In this document: piece after piece, positions 15,620-24,484 of the stretch | Layout: each line of letters opens with the position of its first letter | Position numbering within the stretch: the first letter of the stretch is position 1 | Assembly: GCF_001029435.1 (NCBI RefSeq) | Contig: NZ_LDOV01000029.1 | Span: forward strand, 47,008-111,007 | DNA: 64,000 nucleotides | DNA from: Photobacterium aphoticum | GTDB taxonomy: Bacteria; Pseudomonadota; Gammaproteobacteria; Enterobacterales; Vibrionaceae | Reading direction: 5' to 3' | Notes under the pieces: model-generated | What the model saw: the letters and a program-made list of their open reading frames with translations, nothing else | The model's database searches: none | Told to the model about the DNA's origin: nothing | Made by a program: the position numbers and the translations under genes

Positions 15620-17242
15620 TTATACGTCCTTCGGGTGAGTCAGCCACACAAAGCCGCCTTTCCCTGCCCGTTTGGTGCAATACATCGCCAGATCTGCCTG
15701 ATGCATCAACGTATCCAAGTTATCACCACACGCAGGGAACAATGCGCCGCCCACACTGGCAGAGACCGGGATCCCCATCGTGTGCAGCCAATCCGGATCC
15801 CGCAACGCCGTAAAGAATGCCGTAACAAGCTGATCGACCGCCAAACACTCACCGACCACGATCACCGCAAACTCATCGCCCCCCAAGCGACACAGCAGTG
15901 CCTGCTCGCCAAAGCTTTTGCGCATACAGGCTGCAACATGACGTAACACCTGATCGCCCGCTTGGTGGCCATAGGTGTCATTGATGTGCTTAAAATCATC
16001 CAAATCAATGAACAACAACCCCGCCGGTTGACGGCTTTTCAGTGCCTCGTCTAACACCGCTTTACCGTGTTTAAAGAAAGACAAACGGTTATGCAATTGC
16101 GTCAGCTCATCACTGTGCGCCATCACATACAGGTTGTGCTCCTCATTGCGTTTTGCCCGGCAATAACTGGCAGCGACATAAGCCAATAACACCATCAGGC
16201 CGGCGGCGAACAAGAGGATCACCGTGTTACTTTGCACATATAGCCAAAAATAGTGCTGCGACGGATTCTTCACGAATGACACCAGCCGCCATGACGTTGA
16301 GGTGTTTTCTGTCACGTGCTGGCCATCAAAACAATACGGATTGATCCGATCGACGGCGCCGATGGTTGAGATGGTATAGATCCCCTCCTCACTGTCGAGT
16401 TGCAGATCTTGCTTGCCATAAATGGTATCGGAAATGCCAGGGTAGACCTGATCTACCGTCAGGCCATCATGACCAAACATAAAGGCAAATTCATACTCAG
16501 GGAGATGACTGTGATACAAAAACTGTCCGTTATGGTTCACCAGCATGTATTCGATGCTGTCGTCACGGTGAAACAAGCGCAGTTCGTCGATCATGTATTG
16601 GGCCAGATAGTTCAAGACCACAATACCGACACGTAAGTTCATGGTGTTATAGATCGGCACCACGATACGGATCATCGGTTTGTGCGGCAGCTCAATCTCA
16701 TTGTGTTCGATATTGAGATCCAACGGCGAGATATAGACTTCGCCCGGGATCAGTGCCAATCCTTCTTGCACATAGTAGCGGCCCGCTTTGTTTTGCAATT
16801 TCGCTTTCGCCACCTGATAGGCATGCTCATCGCTGTAGTTCACCCGTAGCTGCTCACGGCCATCCGCATCAATAAAGCGTACCTGATCATACATGCCACT
16901 GCGCTGGCTAAAGGCCTGCACATCTTGCTCAAAATTGCGCAATGTCTGTTGCTCAGAGGGGGTCAAAGACGGTTTGGCATACAAAGCATCAATATGGCTG
17001 AAAGTAGCCATATCCGCCACAAAGGTGGCATCACGCACCACCGCCTGCATGGCGTTATGGATATAGTGCTTCTGTGCGCTCAGGGACAGCTCCTGTTGCA
17101 CCAGCACTTTTTCTTTATCGGCCTGAAATCGCACCTGACTGTGGGTATACACAATCAGAATAAAGACCGTTAACAGTATGCTGAGAAACAGAAAAAAACG
17201 GGGGTAAAACGGATACGGTTTTGAATGTTCTAGGAATGGCAT
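15620..17242 (-). CDS. Membrane diguanylate cyclase with periplasmic sensor domain
   Basis: GGDEF enzymes make cyclic di-GMP from two GTP and favour surface life over motility. The 540-aa form has TM1 near residues 15-34, a large periplasmic segment of Cache/PDC type (IRIVVPIYN, VGIVVLNYLAQYMIDEL), TM2 near 350-370 and a C-terminal GGDEF domain with DELTQLHNR, FIDLDDFKHINDTYG and an intact RLGGDEF signature. The RxxD inhibitory I-site is absent: the four residues at that place read GEQA. A longer frame begins at a GTG at 17380, but the ATG at 17242 gives a normal N-terminus before TM1. The ligand is unknown. Convergent with cpxA. Confidence 0.88.
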   Translation of the reverse strand: MPFLEHSKPYPFYPRFFLFLSILLTVFILIVYTHSQVRFQADKEKVLVQQELSLSAQKHYIHNAMQAVVRDATFVADMATFSHIDALYAKPSLTPSEQQTLRNFEQDVQAFSQRSGMYDQVRFIDADGREQLRVNYSDEHAYQVAKAKLQNKAGRYYVQEGLALIPGEVYISPLDLNIEHNEIELPHKPMIRIVVPIYNTMNLRVGIVVLNYLAQYMIDELRLFHRDDSIEYMLVNHNGQFLYHSHLPEYEFAFMFGHDGLTVDQVYPGISDTIYGKQDLQLDSEEGIYTISTIGAVDRINPYCFDGQHVTENTSTSWRLVSFVKNPSQHYFWLYVQSNTVILLFAAGLMVLLAYVAASYCRAKRNEEHNLYVMAHSDELTQLHNRLSFFKHGKAVLDEALKSRQPAGLLFIDLDDFKHINDTYGHQAGDQVLRHVAACMRKSFGEQALLCRLGGDEFAVIVVGECLAVDQLVTAFFTALRDPDWLHTMGIPVSASVGGALFPACGDNLDTLMHQADLAMYCTKRAGKGGFVWLTHPKDV

Positions 17243-17473
17243 GACGAATAACAGCAACTTTATAACGCTAGCACACCACAAATTCCTTCTGCTTACGTGC
17301 GGGAGAAAAACCAGCCATAGCCAAGAGGTATGACCATATGCGCAGCAAGTATCGCATGTTTTTTCTATAGAAAACAACACACCGCGCTGGCGTGATCATC
17401 GACGCGCCAGCGATTTTTGGCTACCCTAGCGGCCTATCCTATGAGGATCCTTTTTCGCGATAAGGCTAAGACC

Positions 17474-17938
17474 ATGTTTGATATTGCCCTGTATGAACCG
17501 GAAATCGCCCCTAACACCGGCAACATTATCCGCTTATGTGCTAACTGCGGGGCTAACCTGCATTTGATTGAACCATTAGGCTTTGATCTGGAAGAGAAAA
17601 AGCTGCGTCGTGCGGGCTTGGACTACCATGATTTAGCCCACGTTTACCGCCACAAAGACTTGGCCGCATTTTTGGCACACATTGGCGATCGCCGTCTGTT
17701 TGCCTGCACCACCAAAACCACCAACTTCCATACCAATGCCCAGTTCCAGGAAGGCGATGTGTTGATGTTTGGCCCGGAAACCCGTGGCTTGCCGGCAGCG
17801 CTGATCGAAAGTCTGCCGCTGGAACAGCGCCTGCGTATTCCGATGCACCCGGACAGCCGCAGCCTGAACCTGTCTAACGCGGCCGCCATTATTGGCTACG
17901 AAGCGTGGCGTCAGTTGGGCTTTAAAGGCGCGATCTGA
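17474..17938 (+). CDS. trmL: tRNA (cytidine/uridine(34)-2'-O)-methyltransferase TrmL
   Basis: TrmL methylates the wobble ribose of tRNA-Leu isoacceptors. It is a 154-aa minimal SPOUT enzyme (E. coli 157), with the family start [17 protein letters not shown], the FGPETRGLP motif 2 and the trefoil-knot motif 3 [16 protein letters not shown]. The ATG at 17474 is preferred to an in-frame ATG 57 bases upstream, because homology starts there and AAGG lies about 8 bases before. The gene is divergent from the GGDEF gene and convergent with cysE across a bidirectional terminator. Confidence 0.95.
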   Translation: MFDIALYEPEIAPNTGNIIRLCANCGANLHLIEPLGFDLEEKKLRRAGLDYHDLAHVYRHKDLAAFLAHIGDRRLFACTTKTTNFHTNAQFQEGDVLMFGPETRGLPAALIESLPLEQRLRIPMHPDSRSLNLSNAAAIIGYEAWRQLGFKGAI

Positions 17939-18007
17939 TCTGCCCGGTTTGCCTCACAGACAAGGCCATCGAGTGTGCTTTTAATGAAGCAAAAGGCGAA
18001 CGGACAC

Positions 18008-18038
18008 AAAAAAAGCGAGAGGAGACTCTCGCTTTTTT
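18008..18038. terminator. Bidirectional terminator between trmL and cysE
   Basis: AAGCGAGAG/CTCTCGCTT stem with a GAGA loop, a run of A on the left and T on the right. Confidence 0.88.
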
Positions 18039-18129
18039 ATACAAACTATTCATGCGTTTTGTCATGGCAGACGGTAAACCGCCCGACGCCCGACGAAGGC
18101 ATTCACTGCACGCTCGCGCTCTGGGGCAC

Positions 18130-18951
18130 TCAGATACCGTCGCCGGCAATGAAGGTCTGGCTGGTGCCATTGAATTGCTGATCCATGTCCATCGACGGTT
18201 TCTCACTGCTTGGACGACCCACAATTTTCGCCGGTACCCCAGCCACCGTCGTGTGTGGCGGAACAGGGTTCAGGACCACCGAGCACGAACCGATCTTCGC
18301 GCCTTCACCCACTTCGATGTTACCCAGCACTTTCGCACCGGCACCGATCATCACACCTTCGCGAATTTTCGGGTGACGATCCCCGCCCGATTTACCGGTA
18401 CCACCCAGCGTCACGTCCTGCAGGATCGACACATCATTTTCAATCACCGCCGTTTCACCAATCACGATACCGGTCGCGTGGTCAAACATGATCCCCTGAC
18501 CGATTTTCGCCGCCGGGTGCACATCCACCTGACAGGTCACCGAGATCTGGTTTTGCAGGTATACCGCCAACGCCATGCGGTTTTGTTTCCACAACCAGTT
18601 TGCCACGCGGTAGCCTTGCAGCGCGTGGAAGCCTTTCAGGTACAGCAACGGAATGGAAAACATCTCAACCGCCGGGTCGCGCTCAACCACCGCACGGATA
18701 TCGCACGCGGCCGATTCAGTGATGCAACAGTCTGCCGCAAACGCTTCTTCAATCACCTCTCGCACGGCCATCGCCGGCATCGATGGCGTCGCCAGCTTGT
18801 TCGCTAAGATGTAACTCAGCGCCGCCGCCAGATTGTCATGCTTGATAATGGTCGCATGATAGAAGCTCGCCAGCATCGGCTCTTGCTCGGCCTGCTGTCT
18901 TGCTTCCTGCTTTATTGCCTGCCACACGGCATATTGTTGACATTCCCTCAC
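18130..18951 (-). CDS. cysE: Serine O-acetyltransferase
   Basis: CysE makes O-acetylserine from serine and acetyl-CoA, the first step of cysteine synthesis, and is feedback-inhibited by cysteine. The 273-aa length equals E. coli. The N-terminal helical domain (EPMLASFYHATIIKHDNLA) is followed by a left-handed beta-helix of hexapeptide repeats containing DHATGIVIGETAVI and GGTGKSGGDRHPKI, with the C-terminal tail that inserts into the active site and docks CysK. The start is GTG, supported by GAGGG four bases upstream. In enterics it is cotranscribed with gpsA; here a terminator lies between them. Confidence 0.97.
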   Translation of the reverse strand: MRECQQYAVWQAIKQEARQQAEQEPMLASFYHATIIKHDNLAAALSYILANKLATPSMPAMAVREVIEEAFAADCCITESAACDIRAVVERDPAVEMFSIPLLYLKGFHALQGYRVANWLWKQNRMALAVYLQNQISVTCQVDVHPAAKIGQGIMFDHATGIVIGETAVIENDVSILQDVTLGGTGKSGGDRHPKIREGVMIGAGAKVLGNIEVGEGAKIGSCSVVLNPVPPHTTVAGVPAKIVGRPSSEKPSMDMDQQFNGTSQTFIAGDGI

Positions 18952-19050
18952 ATCACCCTCGGTATGCTTTCTGATGGTTGTTGCAGGAGCGATCTCACTC
19001 GCTCACTTTTTCATGGTTCGTGTTTGCAGCTATAACTGTAACGCGCCCTG

Positions 19051-19087
19051 AAAAAAAAACAACGTAGACCAAATAGCCTACGTTGTT
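19051..19087 (-). terminator. Terminator of gpsA
   Basis: AACAACGTAG/CTACGTTGTT stem (10 bp) with a 10-base loop; on the minus strand it runs into a long T-run. It separates gpsA from cysE. Confidence 0.85.
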
Positions 19088-19132
19088 CTCAGCGTCAGGG
19101 CAGCAGACAACCCCATGGGCTGTCAGTGACCG

Positions 19133-20149
19133 TTATTCGACTTTCTTTTCGCGTGCCAGCAAATCTTTGGCCGCTTCTCGGGCATCTTTACCTTGGTACA
19201 ATACCTGGTAAATCTGCTCGGTGATCGGCATCTCAACACCCATGCGCTGGGATAGCACCCAGACTTCTTTGGTGTTGCGATAACCTTCCACCACCTGACC
19301 AATGGCTGCTTGCGCGGTATCCACATCTTGACCCTGACCCAACGCCAGACCAAAACGACGGTTACGGGATTGGTTATCGGTACAAGTCAGTACCAAATCC
19401 CCCAGTCCTGCCATGCCCATGAAGGTTTCCGGTTGCGCACCTAATGCGGCACCCAAGCGACACATTTCTGCCAAACCACGGGTGATCAACGCCGTACGCG
19501 CATTCGCACCAAAGCCAATGCCGTCTGACATACCCGCACCAATGGCAATCACGTTCTTCACGGCGCCACCTAACTGCATGCCGATAAAATCACTGTTGCT
19601 GTAGACACGGAAGGTCTTGCTGCAGTGAATTTTCTCTTGCAGATCGCGCACGAACGTTTCGTCCGGCGACGCCACGGCAATCGCAGTTGGCATGCCAGCG
19701 GCCAGCTCGGTCGCAAACGTCGGGCCAGACAGCACCGCCAGCGGGACATCCTCGCCCAGCGCTTCTACCGCCACGTCTTTTAACAGACGGCCGGTTTCCG
19801 GCTCCAGCCCTTTGGTGGCCCAGCACACACGCGAATCATCACGCAAGAACGGTTTCACGTTAGTCAGGACATCACCAAACACGTGGCTCGGTACCACCAC
19901 CAGCAGATCACGGCTCGCCTGAACGGCCTGCTCTAAATCGGCAGAGACGATCAGTGAATCGGGAAATGCCACCCCTGGCAAAAACGCCGCATTGGCGCGG
20001 TCAAGCTCCAGCTGTGCCATGTGTTCAGGCTCATGGCCCCACAGGATCACGTTAGCGCCATTACGCGCTAATGAGATCGCCAGCGACGTGCCATAAGAGC
20101 CTGCGCCGAGGACCGTCATGCTGATCGCTTTATCATTGCCTGGATTCAT
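19133..20149 (-). CDS. gpsA: Glycerol-3-phosphate dehydrogenase [NAD(P)+]
   Basis: GpsA reduces dihydroxyacetone phosphate to sn-glycerol 3-phosphate for phospholipid synthesis in the cytoplasm. The 338-aa protein (E. coli 339) has the N-terminal NAD(P) fold [12 protein letters not shown], the ATKGLE and SGPTFATE segments, the catalytic Lys region [12 protein letters not shown] and the substrate stretch [14 protein letters not shown]. The start [10 protein letters not shown] at 20149 (AGGT 8 bases upstream) is preferred over a frame 30 bases longer. secB lies 101 bases upstream on the same strand, keeping the secB-gpsA order of enterics. Confidence 0.97.
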   Translation of the reverse strand: MNPGNDKAISMTVLGAGSYGTSLAISLARNGANVILWGHEPEHMAQLELDRANAAFLPGVAFPDSLIVSADLEQAVQASRDLLVVVPSHVFGDVLTNVKPFLRDDSRVCWATKGLEPETGRLLKDVAVEALGEDVPLAVLSGPTFATELAAGMPTAIAVASPDETFVRDLQEKIHCSKTFRVYSNSDFIGMQLGGAVKNVIAIGAGMSDGIGFGANARTALITRGLAEMCRLGAALGAQPETFMGMAGLGDLVLTCTDNQSRNRRFGLALGQGQDVDTAQAAIGQVVEGYRNTKEVWVLSQRMGVEMPITEQIYQVLYQGKDAREAAKDLLAREKKVE

Positions 20150-20250
20150 TACGGTGTACCTATTTCTATTACGAGACACGTGGTGTGACGTGACATGTGT
20201 TACTTAAGTGTGTGACACGCGGGTCGACACGAAAATGACGAGGCGAAAGA

Positions 20251-20724
20251 TTACGCTTCAGTATTTTCTTCAGTGTTCGCTTGCGCTTGGTTCTGAAGGT
20301 AGTTCATGAACAACGCATCGAAGTTCACTGGCGCTAGGTTTAGCTGTGGGAACGTACCTTTAACCACTAGGCTAGAGATCGTTTCACGTGCGTAAGGGAA
20401 CAGGATGTTCGGGCAGAATGCACCTAGGCAGTGAGCAAGTTGTGGTGCTTCCATACCCATTGCAGAGAAGATACCGCCTTGCTGTACTTCACACAGGAAT
20501 GCAGTCTCTTCATCGTTCTTCACTGTCACAGTCAGACGCAATACCACTTCGTATACGCCTTCGCCTAGCTCACGGCTTTGCGTGTCTAGATCCAGCTTCA
20601 CATCTGGGTTCCATTCTTTTTGGAACATCTGTGGTGAGTTTGGCGCCTCGAAAGAAACGTCTTTTAGGAAAATGCGTTGGATTTGGAAGTTTTGCTGTGC
20701 TTCGTTGTTTGCTGCTTCAGCCAT
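20251..20724 (-). CDS. secB: Protein-export chaperone SecB
   Basis: SecB is a tetrameric cytoplasmic chaperone that keeps preproteins unfolded and hands them to SecA. The 157-aa protein (E. coli 155) shows [16 protein letters not shown], the SecA-binding acidic patch, and [26 protein letters not shown] precedes the ATG at good spacing. Many Leu codons are CTA, as in the other highly expressed genes here. Order rhodanese-secB-gpsA on the minus strand matches yibN-secB-gpsA in E. coli (grxC absent). Confidence 0.97.
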   Translation of the reverse strand: MAEAANNEAQQNFQIQRIFLKDVSFEAPNSPQMFQKEWNPDVKLDLDTQSRELGEGVYEVVLRLTVTVKNDEETAFLCEVQQGGIFSAMGMEAPQLAHCLGAFCPNILFPYARETISSLVVKGTFPQLNLAPVNFDALFMNYLQNQAQANTEENTEA

Positions 20725-20856
20725 TTTAGAGTCCTTTTTCTCTCACGCTCACCACTGTGAGCCAATCAATATCGCAACCATGATATTTATCACAACTGCA
20801 CAAAATCAAAGGGGCGCTGCACCATCAATCAACCCGTGTTACAGCGCGCACCGCGA

Positions 20857-21303
20857 TCACTTTTTGCCTTTCACGGACTTACGAACCAACGGCAGGTTGG
20901 CTTCGTTCCACGAAATCAGGCCATCTTTCAGCACATTCACATTACTGAAACCGGCTTTGTGCAACAGATCCGCACTTTGTTGTGCCGTTTGACCTGTCTT
21001 GCATACCACAATGATTGGGGCAGTTTTGTGGTTTTCAAGCTCACCCAGATTCTGTTCTTTGATCTGGCTTGGCAAAATGTGAAGTGCTCCGGCAATATGG
21101 CCATTGCGATATTCGTCGCGGCTGCGGATATCAACAAACACACCGTCTTCACGGTTGGCCATTGCAGTGGCTTCGTTAGGGGTGACGAATTGGTAGCCGG
21201 CGGTTTTCTGTTTCACGTACGATGAAATGATGGCCACCACCAAACCGACCCACACCAATGCCAGGATAGGATTACTTGTTACAAAATCGATGTATTGCTG
21301 CAT
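20857..21303 (-). CDS. yibN: Membrane-anchored rhodanese-like protein (YibN type)
   Basis: A 148-aa protein with one N-terminal membrane helix (about 11-29) and a rhodanese domain facing the cytoplasm. The active loop VVCKTGQTAQ contains the catalytic cysteine, so sulfurtransferase chemistry is possible, unlike E. coli YibN whose equivalent loop reads VVDGSG. The rest (VDIRSRDEYRNGHIAGALHI) is typical rhodanese. It lies upstream of secB in the enteric order. The physiological acceptor is unknown. Confidence 0.88.
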   Translation of the reverse strand: MQQYIDFVTSNPILALVWVGLVVAIISSYVKQKTAGYQFVTPNEATAMANREDGVFVDIRSRDEYRNGHIAGALHILPSQIKEQNLGELENHKTAPIIVVCKTGQTAQQSADLLHKAGFSNVNVLKDGLISWNEANLPLVRKSVKGKK

Positions 21304-21617
21304 GACGTTCGCTCTATTTTCCTAATATCAGCCAACTGTAACCAGGGCTAAACTCCACATAATTAAGGCTCCTGAGTATACCCGCGCCAAGCGCGTTGTA
21401 CAGTAAGATGCCACCATTCCGCGCTCGGGCTCACTCCCCGCCCCCAGCAGTCGTTTACAGCGTGAGCGAGATTGTGAATAATTCGCCACACGTAAAAAGT
21501 CAAAAAAAGTGTGCTGCAGGGCTTACACTCCGGGTCAGAAATGCATATATTTCTGTAAGAAGATAACAATCCATTCACAGCATTGTTTGATCTCATCCTG
21601 CAATTTGCCGCCTAAAG

Positions 21618-21632
21618 TGTAGTAAAATTACG
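21618..21632 (+). promoter_or_regulatory. HexR-like operator of gpmM
   Basis: TGTAGTAAAATTACG matches TGTARTWWWAYTACA at 14 of 15 positions, the best of three such sites here. TAAAAT inside it (21623-21628) could be a -10 box, which would suit repression. Confidence 0.6.
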
Positions 21633-21643
21633 TGGATGCGGAG

Positions 21644-21688
21644 CAATTACCTTAGCGAATTCGGCGGCATACATCGCTAAGGTAATTG
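21644..21688 (+). repeat. Perfect 15-bp inverted repeat upstream of gpmM
   Basis: CAATTACCTTAGCGA (21644-21658) and TCGCTAAGGTAATTG (21674-21688) are exact reverse complements, separated by a 15-base loop containing GGCGGC. There is no T-run after it, so it is not a terminator. It lies 45 bases before the gpmM ATG. It is either a 5' leader hairpin or a large operator covering the -35 of the promoter whose -10 is at 21697. Confidence 0.85.
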
Positions 21689-21696
21689 ATCCAAAT

Positions 21697-21702
21697 TATA
21701 CT
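21697..21702 (+). promoter_or_regulatory. Possible -10 box of gpmM
   Basis: TATACT (5 of 6) stands 30 bases before the ATG. No -35 is recognisable; the position is occupied by the 3' arm of the inverted repeat. Confidence 0.35.
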
Positions 21703-21732
21703 CAGATTTCTAACTTTACGAGGGACAGCACT

Positions 21733-23274
21733 ATGTCTGCTAAAAAGCCACTGGCTTTGGTTATTCTTGATGGTTGGGGTTACCGCGAAGACAACGCTGA
21801 CAACGCGATTGCCAACGCCAAGACACCGGTGATGGATGCATTGATCGCGAACGAAGCCAACACATTGATTTCGGCATCAGGCATGGACGTGGGCCTACCA
21901 GACGGCCAAATGGGTAACTCTGAAGTGGGTCACACCAACATCGGCGCCGGTCGCGTGGTTTACCAAGACCTAACCCGCATCACCAAATCCATCAGCGACG
22001 GTGATTTCTTCGAAAATGCCGCCCTTGTTAACGCTATCGATAAAGCGGTTAACGCTGGCAAAGCGGTTCACATCCTGGGTCTGATGTCACCAGGTGGCGT
22101 TCACAGCCACGAAGACCACATCGCAGCAGCAGTAGAAATGGCAGCCAAACGTGGCGCTGAAAAAATCTACCTACACTGCTTCCTTGACGGCCGCGACACG
22201 CCACCACGCAGCGCCGAAGATTCTCTATCCCGTTTTGATGCCCTATTTGCTGAACTAGGCAAAGGCCGCATCGCGTCACTGGTTGGCCGTTACTACGCCA
22301 TGGACCGTGACAACAACTGGGATCGCGTTGAAGTCGCTTACAACCTGCTTACCGCAGCCAAAGCGGAGTTCACAGCAGCCTCTGCCGTTGAAGGTCTAAC
22401 AGCCGCTTACGCACGTGATGAAAACGATGAGTTCGTGAAAGCAACAGAAATCCGTGCTGAAGGCCAAGATGTCGCAGCGATGGAAGACGGCGATGCGGTG
22501 ATCTTCATGAACTACCGTGCTGACCGTGCGCGTCAAATCACCCGTGCTTTCGAACCGGGCTTCACGGGCTTTGAGCGTGCTCAGTTCCCACAGCTAGCTG
22601 ATTTCGTGATGCTGACGCAATACGCAGCAGATATCGACCTGTCCATTGCTTACCCACCAGCAAGCCTGGACAACACGCTGGGTGAATGGCTATCGAAGAA
22701 AGGCAAGAAGCAGCTACGTATCTCTGAGACAGAGAAATACGCACACGTGACCTTCTTCTTCAACGGCGGTATCGAAGACGAGTTCGACGGTGAATCTCGC
22801 CAGTTGGTCGCATCACCAAAAGTGGCAACCTACGATCTACAGCCAGAAATGAGCGCACCAGAGCTGACTGAGAAGTTGGTTGCAGCGATCAAGAGCGGCG
22901 AGTTTGACACCATCATCTGTAACTACCCGAACGGCGACATGGTTGGCCACACCGGTGTGTACGATGCGGCAGTAAAAGCGTGTGAAGCGCTAGACAGCTG
23001 CATCGGCCAAGTGGTTGACGCAATCCGTGAAATGGACGGCCAACTACTGATCACCGCTGACCACGGTAACGCAGAAATGATGATCAACCCAGAGACAGGC
23101 GGCGTGCACACTGCACACACTAACCTGCCTGTACCATTGATCTACGTGGGTGACAAAGCGCTAACGCTGAAAGAAGGCGGTAAGCTGTCTGACCTAGCAC
23201 CAACCATGCTGGCGCTATCAGATATTGAAATCCCTGCAGAGATGACTGGTCAGGTGCTGTTCGATCTGAAATAA
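21733..23274 (+). CDS. gpmM: 2,3-bisphosphoglycerate-independent phosphoglycerate mutase
   Basis: GpmM interconverts 3- and 2-phosphoglycerate using two Mn2+ ions and a phosphoserine intermediate. The 513-aa protein (E. coli 514) has the metal-binding ILDGWG (Asp13), catalytic Ser63 in [13 protein letters not shown], the GGVHSHEDH segment, and C-terminal metal ligands in ITADHGNAE and [15 protein letters not shown] precedes the ATG. It heads the gpmM-envC-yibQ operon as in E. coli. CTA leucine codons are common, suggesting high expression. Confidence 0.98.
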   Translation: MSAKKPLALVILDGWGYREDNADNAIANAKTPVMDALIANEANTLISASGMDVGLPDGQMGNSEVGHTNIGAGRVVYQDLTRITKSISDGDFFENAALVNAIDKAVNAGKAVHILGLMSPGGVHSHEDHIAAAVEMAAKRGAEKIYLHCFLDGRDTPPRSAEDSLSRFDALFAELGKGRIASLVGRYYAMDRDNNWDRVEVAYNLLTAAKAEFTAASAVEGLTAAYARDENDEFVKATEIRAEGQDVAAMEDGDAVIFMNYRADRARQITRAFEPGFTGFERAQFPQLADFVMLTQYAADIDLSIAYPPASLDNTLGEWLSKKGKKQLRISETEKYAHVTFFFNGGIEDEFDGESRQLVASPKVATYDLQPEMSAPELTEKLVAAIKSGEFDTIICNYPNGDMVGHTGVYDAAVKACEALDSCIGQVVDAIREMDGQLLITADHGNAEMMINPETGGVHTAHTNLPVPLIYVGDKALTLKEGGKLSDLAPTMLALSDIEIPAEMTGQVLFDLK

Positions 23275-23281
23275 TCTCCCC

Positions 23282-24454
23282 ATGCGGGATATGATCACAC
23301 ACCTACAAAAAATGCTCCGCGCCAGTGCTTTATGCACTGGCGCTTTGTTATGCCTGTCGTTTGGCCTTTTACTGACTCCGGATCTGGCACGCGCCAATCA
23401 GGGACAATTAGAGGGCGTCAAACAAGAAATCACCCGCCAGCAACAACAAGTGGCGGCCAATAAAAAGAAAATCGACAGCCTGCAAAGCGCGTTGCGCCAG
23501 CAAGAAACCGGTATCGCCGACACAGCCAAAGCGATCCACCAAGCGGAAAAACGTACCGCTGCCCTCACCGACTCTATTCGCGAGCTTGAGCAACAACTCT
23601 CTCACCTGCGCCAGGTCCAGCTGGGCCAGCAGGAAATGCTCAAAGCCCTGATCAACACCCAATACCGTCAAGGTCAACAGAGCCAGTTAGCCCTGCTGCT
23701 GAGCGATCATAACCGCAGCGATCTTGACCGCTACACCCATTATGCCGAGCGCCTCAGTCAAGCACGCAGTCAAGCACTGGATGAACTGGCCGCCACCACC
23801 ACGGAATTGCAACTCAAGCAGCACCAGCTGACGGAGCAACGTGCCGAGCAAGAAACGCAATTGGCACAGCTGCAACAGCACAAGAAAAAGCTGGAAGGCG
23901 AACGCCGTCAGCGTCAGCGTACGGTCAGCAGCATCAAAAATCAGATCCAAACCGATAGCCAATACCTGACTGAGCTGAAAAATAACGAATCACGCCTGAT
24001 CAAAGAAATCGCCCGTGCCAAAGCTGCCGCCGAAGCCGCGCGTCGTCAGGCACCGATGGATGGCCTGGCCAAACACAAAGGTAAACTACCGTGGCCGGTC
24101 AAAGGCAGCATCCTGCACAGTTACGGCAGCCCGCAACAAGGGGAATTACGCTGGAAAGGCATGGTGGTGAAAAGCCCGATTGGCAGCCAAGTGAAAGCGG
24201 TATACCCGGGCAAAGTGGTGTTTGCTGACTGGCTACGCGGCTATGGCCTGATGCTGGTGATCGACCACGGCAAAGGGGACATGAGTTTCTACGGTTACAA
24301 CCAGACCCTGCTGAAAAAAGTCGGCGATAATGTGCAGGCCAATGAGGCCATCGCCCTTGTCGGTGACAGTGGCGGTCAGGCAGAACCGTCCTTGTACTTT
24401 GAGATCCGCCGCAAAGGCAGCCCATCGAACCCGCGTTCCTGGCTGACCCGCTAA
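23282..24454 (+). CDS. envC: Murein hydrolase activator EnvC
   Basis: EnvC is a periplasmic protein recruited by FtsEX that activates the amidases AmiA and AmiB for septal splitting. The 390-aa protein has a signal peptide (about 1-38), a long coiled coil (about 40-250, rich in Gln and Arg) and a C-terminal LytM domain (about 265-390). The LytM domain is degenerate: the HxxxD metal site reads without His/Asp, and the usual HxH is YFEIRR. It should therefore activate, not cleave. It starts 7 bases after gpmM; the nearby ATG at 23291 is an equally good start because neither has a clear ribosome-binding site. Confidence 0.94.
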   Translation: MRDMITHLQKMLRASALCTGALLCLSFGLLLTPDLARANQGQLEGVKQEITRQQQQVAANKKKIDSLQSALRQQETGIADTAKAIHQAEKRTAALTDSIRELEQQLSHLRQVQLGQQEMLKALINTQYRQGQQSQLALLLSDHNRSDLDRYTHYAERLSQARSQALDELAATTTELQLKQHQLTEQRAEQETQLAQLQQHKKKLEGERRQRQRTVSSIKNQIQTDSQYLTELKNNESRLIKEIARAKAAAEAARRQAPMDGLAKHKGKLPWPVKGSILHSYGSPQQGELRWKGMVVKSPIGSQVKAVYPGKVVFADWLRGYGLMLVIDHGKGDMSFYGYNQTLLKKVGDNVQANEAIALVGDSGGQAEPSLYFEIRRKGSPSNPRSWLTR

Positions 24455-24484
24455 CCGGCAACGCCCCCACTCCTTCTGACACGG

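Larger units (their letters stand above)
21304..21732. other. 429-base divergent region between yibN and gpmM
   Basis: No gene is supported. The right third carries the gpmM control elements (HexR-like site, long inverted repeat, promoter candidates). The left 300 bases show nothing I can assign beyond an upstream region for yibN. Confidence 0.5.
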
